DNA from: Novosphingobium sediminicola
GTDB lineage: Bacteria; Pseudomonadota; Alphaproteobacteria; Sphingomonadales; Sphingomonadaceae
Length of the DNA: 64,000 bases
Assembly: GCF_014196525.1 (NCBI RefSeq)
Contig: NZ_JACIDX010000012.1
Span: 62,001 to 126,000 of the forward strand
Reading direction: 5' to 3'
The notes beneath the pieces are model-generated. The model was not told the DNA's origin and made no database searches. It was given only the letters and a program-made list of their open reading frames with translations. Position numbers and translations under genes: made by a program. Below are positions 59,181 through 64,000 of this stretch, one piece after another. Within the stretch, counting starts at the first letter, position 1, and each line of letters opens with the position of its first letter.

Positions 59181-60773
59181 ATGACAGACGAAGCACTTCT
59201 TGCCGCCGCACAGGTTTCCAAAGCATGGCCTTTCGAGGAGGCCCGCAAGATCGTGAAACGCTATCCGAACGGGAAACCGGGCGGAGAGCCGGTGCTGTTC
59301 GAGACGGGCTATGGCCCATCGGGCCTGCCGCATATCGGCACGTTTCAGGAAGTGTTGCGCACGACGCTGGTGCGCCGCGCCTACGAGGTGCTGACTGGCG
59401 CGCCCACGCGTCTGGTGGCGTTTTCGGATGATATGGACGGGCTGCGCAAGGTGCCCGACAATGTGCCCAATGGGCAGGTTCTGGCCGACAATCTGGGCAA
59501 GCCTTTGAGCCGCATTCCCGATCCTTTCGGCACGCATGAGAGCTTTGCGCATCATAACAATGCGATGCTGCGCGATTTCCTCGATCAGTTCGGTTTTGAC
59601 TACGAGTTCGTTTCGGCCAGCGACCGCTATAATTCGGGCGCTTTCGATGATGCCTTGCGCGGCGTGCTGCGCGCCTATGACAAGATCATGGGCATCATGC
59701 TGCCGACCCTGCGCGAGGAACGCCGCAAGACCTATTCGCCGATCCTGCCGGTCAGCCCCAAGAGCGGGGTGGTGCTGCAGGTTCCCATCGAGGTGGTCGA
59801 TGTCGAAACGGGCATGATCCGGTTCGAGGATGAGGGCGAAGTGATCGAACAGAGTGTGTTCGGTGGCCGGTCCAAGCTGCAATGGAAGGTTGATTGGGCC
59901 ATGCGCTGGGTGGCGCTGGGCGTCGATTATGAAATGTGCGGCAAGGATCTGACCGACTCGGTGACGCAGAGCGGCAAGATCGCCCGCGTGCTGGGCGGGC
60001 AGAAGCCGGAGGGGCTGATCTATGAACTCTTCCTCGACGAGAAGGGCGAGAAGATCAGCAAGTCCAAGGGCAACGGCCTGACCATCGAGCAATGGCTGAC
60101 CTATGGCAGCGAGGAGTCGCTGGGCTTCTACCTCTTCCGTGATCCCAAGAGCGCCAAGAGCCTGCACCCCGGCATCATCGGCCGCGCGGTGGACGAATAT
60201 TGGCAGTTCCGCGAAAAGCTGGCTACGCAGCCGATCGAGCAGCAATTAGGCAATCCGGTGTGGCATTTGCTGCGCACCAATGGTTATCAGGGCGGTGAGG
60301 GCGAAAAACTGCCGGTCAGCTTTGGCCTGCTGCTCAATCTGGTCGGCGTGCTGGGCGCTCATGCCACGCGCGATCAGGTCTGGTCCTACCTTGCCAATTA
60401 TGTCGAGGATGCCCGCCCCGAAGCCCATCCCGCGCTCGATGCGCTGGTGACGCGGGCACTGGCCTATAACCGCGACTTCATCGCGCCCACGCTGAACCGC
60501 CGCAAGCCCGAGGAAGGTGAAGCCGCAGCTCTGGCCGCGCTGGACGAAGAACTGGCCGCGACCAGCGACGACGCCACGGCCGAATTGCTGCAGAACATCG
60601 TCTATGAAATCGGCAAGGACCCGCATTTCGGCTTCGAGAGCCTGCGTGACTGGTTCAAGGCGCTGTACGAGACGCTGCTGGGCAGCTCGCAGGGGCCGCG
60701 TATGGGGTCGTTCATCGCGCTCTATGGCGTGGAGAATACGCGCAAGCTGATTGCTGAGGCGTTGGAAGGGTGA
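59181..60773 (+). CDS. lysS: Lysyl-tRNA synthetase, class I
   Basis: 530 residues from the ATG at 59181; longer frames upstream run into the divergent helicase promoter region. The HIGH-like motif PHIG is at 50-53 (GPSGLPHIGT), and the KMSKS-like KISKSKGN lies near residue 290. This is the archaeal-type class I LysRS, which alphaproteobacteria use instead of the class II enzyme. The stop codon is directly followed by composite repeat copy C. Confidence 0.95.
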   Translation: MTDEALLAAAQVSKAWPFEEARKIVKRYPNGKPGGEPVLFETGYGPSGLPHIGTFQEVLRTTLVRRAYEVLTGAPTRLVAFSDDMDGLRKVPDNVPNGQVLADNLGKPLSRIPDPFGTHESFAHHNNAMLRDFLDQFGFDYEFVSASDRYNSGAFDDALRGVLRAYDKIMGIMLPTLREERRKTYSPILPVSPKSGVVLQVPIEVVDVETGMIRFEDEGEVIEQSVFGGRSKLQWKVDWAMRWVALGVDYEMCGKDLTDSVTQSGKIARVLGGQKPEGLIYELFLDEKGEKISKSKGNGLTIEQWLTYGSEESLGFYLFRDPKSAKSLHPGIIGRAVDEYWQFREKLATQPIEQQLGNPVWHLLRTNGYQGGEGEKLPVSFGLLLNLVGVLGAHATRDQVWSYLANYVEDARPEAHPALDALVTRALAYNRDFIAPTLNRRKPEEGEAAALAALDEELAATSDDATAELLQNIVYEIGKDPHFGFESLRDWFKALYETLLGSSQGPRMGSFIALYGVENTRKLIAEALEG

Positions 60774-60995
60774 TTGATGCGAGGGACTTGTCCCTCGCGC
60801 TCCCATTAATGTCTTCGTTGCGCCATGAGTTCGGCCAAGAGTGTCGGACCCAGCGTTTCAAAAATTAAAGCCTGCGGCGCCCAATAATCGCGCCGCAGGC
60901 TTTAATTTTATCAGCACCCAGACCCGCCTTCCAGCCCCCCCATTAACGGGATTGCAAAGGGACAAGTCCCTTTGCCCGCCGGAGGCAAACCTTCA
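60774..60995. repeat. Composite palindromic repeat, copy C (inverted relative to A)
   Basis: Left end: GCGAGGGAC (60779-60787) pairs with GTCCCTCGC (60790-60798), then GCTCCCATTAATGTC and GTTGCGCCA. Centre: a perfect 20-bp stem, 60861-60880 with 60890-60909, around a 9-base loop; its GC part is GCCTGCGGCGC/GCGCCGCAGGC. Right end: GGGATTG, then CAAAGGGAC (60955-60963) and GTCCCTTTG (60966-60974), then CCCGCCGGAGGCAAACC. Read in reverse complement it matches copy A end to end. It fills the gap between lysS and the oxygenase gene. Confidence 0.87.
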
Positions 60996-61009
60996 AACCC
61001 CTGCAAACC

Positions 61010-61699
61010 CTACTCCGCATCCGCCATCCGCGCCGACCATTCCCGCGTGCGATACCATTTGGTGATCACATATTTCTGCCCCTTGGTGACGGGCTTGGCT
61101 GCATGCTGGGTGTATGTGTTGACCTCACCGTTGCGGTTGGCATTGTTCCACACCAGCAACATGCCCAGACGCGGCTGAACGCAGACGCCGACATGCATGA
61201 AGTCGGTCTCGCCGCCCTCATCGGGTTCGTTGAGGTAGATCATCGCGGTCCAACTGCGCTGCCCCCCGCATGGCACTTCTTTCTGGAAATAGGCCGAGAG
61301 CGGGGGGAACCAGTCGCAATGGCCGCGATATTCCTGACCCACGGCATAGCGCTGTCCCTGTATCGCCTCGCCGCAGACCGGGTCGATGCCCATCAGATCG
61401 TCGATCCGCCGCTCGATCATGGCGACGAAGGGATTGGCCCGGTCGACATCGCCGGAAAAGCTGGTGCGATAGTCCTGCTGGTTGCCCGGCTCGAATGTGG
61501 CCGATGGGCGTGCGACCTCGTCCACCAGCGTCATAAAGCGATGGCATTCGGCCGCCGAGAGAAAATCGGTGATCGCATACATATCCATCGTGTCGAGCGG
61601 CACGCGATAGGCATAGGGGTCGGCATCGAGCCGGGCGCGCACGGCATCGCCCTGGGCAATCAGGGCGTCACGGTCGGGTGCGGGATCAGGGTTGGTCAT
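61010..61699 (-). CDS. 2-oxoglutarate/Fe(II) oxygenase, prolyl 4-hydroxylase-like
   Basis: 229 residues. The double-stranded beta-helix iron ligands are H127 and D129 (GHCDWFPP) and the distal H199 (YTQHAAKPV); the 2-oxoglutarate-binding lysine is probably in KGQKYVITKWYR (K209 or K214). RSWTAMIYLNEPDEGGETDF is the standard region before the second half. The target could be a proline residue or a small molecule and is unknown. No signal peptide. Single gene; its stop lies 15 bases from repeat copy C. Confidence 0.87.
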   Translation of the reverse strand: MTNPDPAPDRDALIAQGDAVRARLDADPYAYRVPLDTMDMYAITDFLSAAECHRFMTLVDEVARPSATFEPGNQQDYRTSFSGDVDRANPFVAMIERRIDDLMGIDPVCGEAIQGQRYAVGQEYRGHCDWFPPLSAYFQKEVPCGGQRSWTAMIYLNEPDEGGETDFMHVGVCVQPRLGMLLVWNNANRNGEVNTYTQHAAKPVTKGQKYVITKWYRTREWSARMADAE

Positions 61700-61774
61700 G
61701 GGTTTCCGATATGAAACAGAACAGGGCGGAGGATCAACCCCGCCCTGTCCTTTGCGACCCTTTTGGGCTTTTGT

Positions 61775-62770
61775 TTACCAGAAGAAATCGTAAAGCACGT
61801 CCACGACCTCGCCGGTATACGTATCAACCAGTAGCGCATCGTCATAATAGCGCACCCACTGATACGGCCCGTAAACCTCGGGCAGGCGATAGTTATAGGG
61901 GTCGTAGATCACATAGCTCTGGCTGTAGAACAGCGGTTGCAGGAACAGACCCACGCTGAGCCGGCGATAGGCATAGCCGCGATAGGGCGGGTTATAGCGC
62001 CCGATGTGGAAAGCCATCCGGTTGCTGGTGCGATAGCGCTGCCAGTCGTAGCGGTTGTCACGGCGCCAGTCCTGCGTCCAGCGGCGATAGTCGCCGCGCG
62101 GGGCGTTCATGCCGGGATTGCCGCCCGGGCCGCGATTGCCGTTCCAGCCGTTGTTGGGGCCGCGATTATAGGCGCCCTGAGGTCCACGGTCCCAGCCTTG
62201 CGGCCCGCGATTGACGCCGCCCTGAGGCCAGCCCGGCGTGCCGCGCCAGCTCTCATTACCGCCGCGCGGGCGGTCATTGCGCTGCATGTCCCCGCGCGGG
62301 CCATCACTGCGCATATCGCCACGGGGGCTATCATTGCGCGGGGGCTGAACATTGCCTTGGCCGCCCCAGCCGCCACGGTCGGGGCCGCGATTGCCGCCAT
62401 TCCATCCGCCGCCGCCCGGTGCGGCCGGTGCCGGAGGTGCCGCCGGAGCAGGCCGCGCCGCCGGAGCAGGATTTCCACCACCGCCCCACGAAGGCTGCCC
62501 GCCGCCGCGTCCGCCGTTAAAACCGCTGCCCATCGGCTGGCCCTGCGGCTGAGGTTGCGCCTGGCCCTGAGGCCCGCCGCGCCCGCCACCCATATTACCG
62601 CCGCCGTTCGGCATGGGCGCGCCGCCGCCACGGCGTTCGCCGCCCGACACTTCCGGGCCCCGCCCGCCGCCGCGATTGCCGTGGTCGTGATTTTCCTGCG
62701 CCATCGCCTGCACCGGGATCGAAAGCAGCGCGAGGCCCATCGCCAGATTGGCCAGTGTGATCGTCTTCAT
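61775..62770 (-). CDS. RcnB-family protein with long Gly/Pro/Arg-rich region
   Basis: 331 residues from the ATG at 62770. A signal peptide (about 1-24, ending AMAQ) leads into roughly 200 residues of low-complexity sequence rich in Gly, Pro, Asn, Arg and Gln. The C terminus (about 230-331) carries the RcnB pattern with GRYNPPYRGYAYRRLSVG and WVRYYDDALLVDTYTGEVVDVL. RcnB in E. coli is a periplasmic protein in nickel/cobalt homeostasis; the role of this extended sphingomonad form is unknown. The long linker looks disordered and expansion-prone. Confidence 0.8.
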   Translation of the reverse strand: MKTITLANLAMGLALLSIPVQAMAQENHDHGNRGGGRGPEVSGGERRGGGAPMPNGGGNMGGGRGGPQGQAQPQPQGQPMGSGFNGGRGGGQPSWGGGGNPAPAARPAPAAPPAPAAPGGGGWNGGNRGPDRGGWGGQGNVQPPRNDSPRGDMRSDGPRGDMQRNDRPRGGNESWRGTPGWPQGGVNRGPQGWDRGPQGAYNRGPNNGWNGNRGPGGNPGMNAPRGDYRRWTQDWRRDNRYDWQRYRTSNRMAFHIGRYNPPYRGYAYRRLSVGLFLQPLFYSQSYVIYDPYNYRLPEVYGPYQWVRYYDDALLVDTYTGEVVDVLYDFFW

Positions 62771-62904
62771 AAGCCACCTCCCAGTCGAAGCGTTGGCCGG
62801 GCGCCATGCTTCCCTTCGCACGGCCGGTTCACTTCCTGTGATCTTCTGTATAGGCTTGGGGCGCTGTCCACATTCTGAACCGGGCCGTTGGCCTTTGTTC
62901 ATAC

Positions 62905-62938
62905 AAAAAGGGGCGGCAAGCCTTACGCCTGCCGCCCC
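62905..62938 (-). terminator. Intrinsic terminator of the ABC-F gene
   Basis: GGGGCGGCA (62910-62918) pairs with TGCCGCCCC (62930-62938). Read on the minus strand, the stem is followed by TTTTTG. It lies about 20 bases beyond the stop codon. Confidence 0.82.
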
Positions 62939-62959
62939 CTTTATACGCTCAAACCGCGA

Positions 62960-64000
<1,041 letters not shown>

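Overview
The window is a gene-dense, GC-rich stretch of chromosome from an alphaproteobacterium, most likely a member of the Sphingomonadales (Novosphingobium/Sphingomonas-like). This rests on gene families and gene order, not on a database search. The indicators are ChvI-ChvG followed by a short HprK, RapZ and the PTS proteins EIIA and HPr; rnhB next to ccrM (the GANTC methyltransferase); a split transhydrogenase (PntAA/PntAB/PntB) behind a 41-residue cytochrome oxidase subunit IV peptide; a class I lysyl-tRNA synthetase; an atpHAGDC cluster without F0 genes; and split GcvPA/GcvPB behind a tandem glycine riboswitch. There is no phage, plasmid, integrase, transposase, CRISPR array, rRNA or recognisable tRNA. 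It reads as core chromosome.

Layout: 0-7 kb, rmuC and the leftward signalling operon chvI-chvG-hprK-rapZ-EIIA-HPr-trmH. 7-11.4 kb, a possible small RNA or leader, a DUF937 gene, three tandem hairpins, a hydrolase, two cysteine desulfurases and a ferredoxin. 11.4-18.7 kb, parC, two membrane aspartic proteases, cca, a Nudix hydrolase, DUF1285, a GNAT protein and rnhB. 18.7-21.2 kb, a dense GANTC array, ccrM and folP. 21.3-26.3 kb, an NtrC-type regulator with degenerate key motifs and the transhydrogenase operon. 26.5-32.6 kb, dgt and the riboswitch-gcvT-gcvH-gcvPA-gcvPB unit. 32.6-40.7 kb, a drug/metabolite transporter, an orphan cpaF, an HNH protein and the F1 ATP synthase operon. 41-49.3 kb, ada, priA, tal, cobT, a secreted protein and cysS. 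49.3-52.5 kb, a small HTH protein divergent from an S24 repressor, a thioredoxin-like protein, a metallo-beta-lactamase-fold protein and a MAPEG protein. 52.6-55.7 kb, rpmF-plsX-fabH-ihfA-merR. 55.7-64 kb, sixA, a DinG/XPD-type helicase, lysS, a 2OG-Fe(II) oxygenase, an RcnB-like protein and a truncated ABC-F gene at the right edge.

The two most unusual things are not genes. First, the 217-base gap in front of ccrM carries twelve GANTC sites (the expected CcrM target) within 201 bases, against four in the first 1440 bases of the window. The last site lies between the ribosome-binding site and the start codon. This looks like a methylation-sensing autoregulatory region. Second, three intergenic gaps hold copies of a composite palindromic repeat of about 220-250 bases: two hairpin ends flanking a central GCCTGCGGCGC/GCGCCGCAGGC hairpin. 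One copy is inverted relative to another, and solo ends occur elsewhere. It looks like a non-autonomous, REPIN/MITE-like element. Lesser leads are a promoter-plus-terminator unit with no credible gene at 7.1-7.4 kb, three inverted repeats before ihfA, and a palindromic operator over a possibly leaderless S24 repressor promoter.
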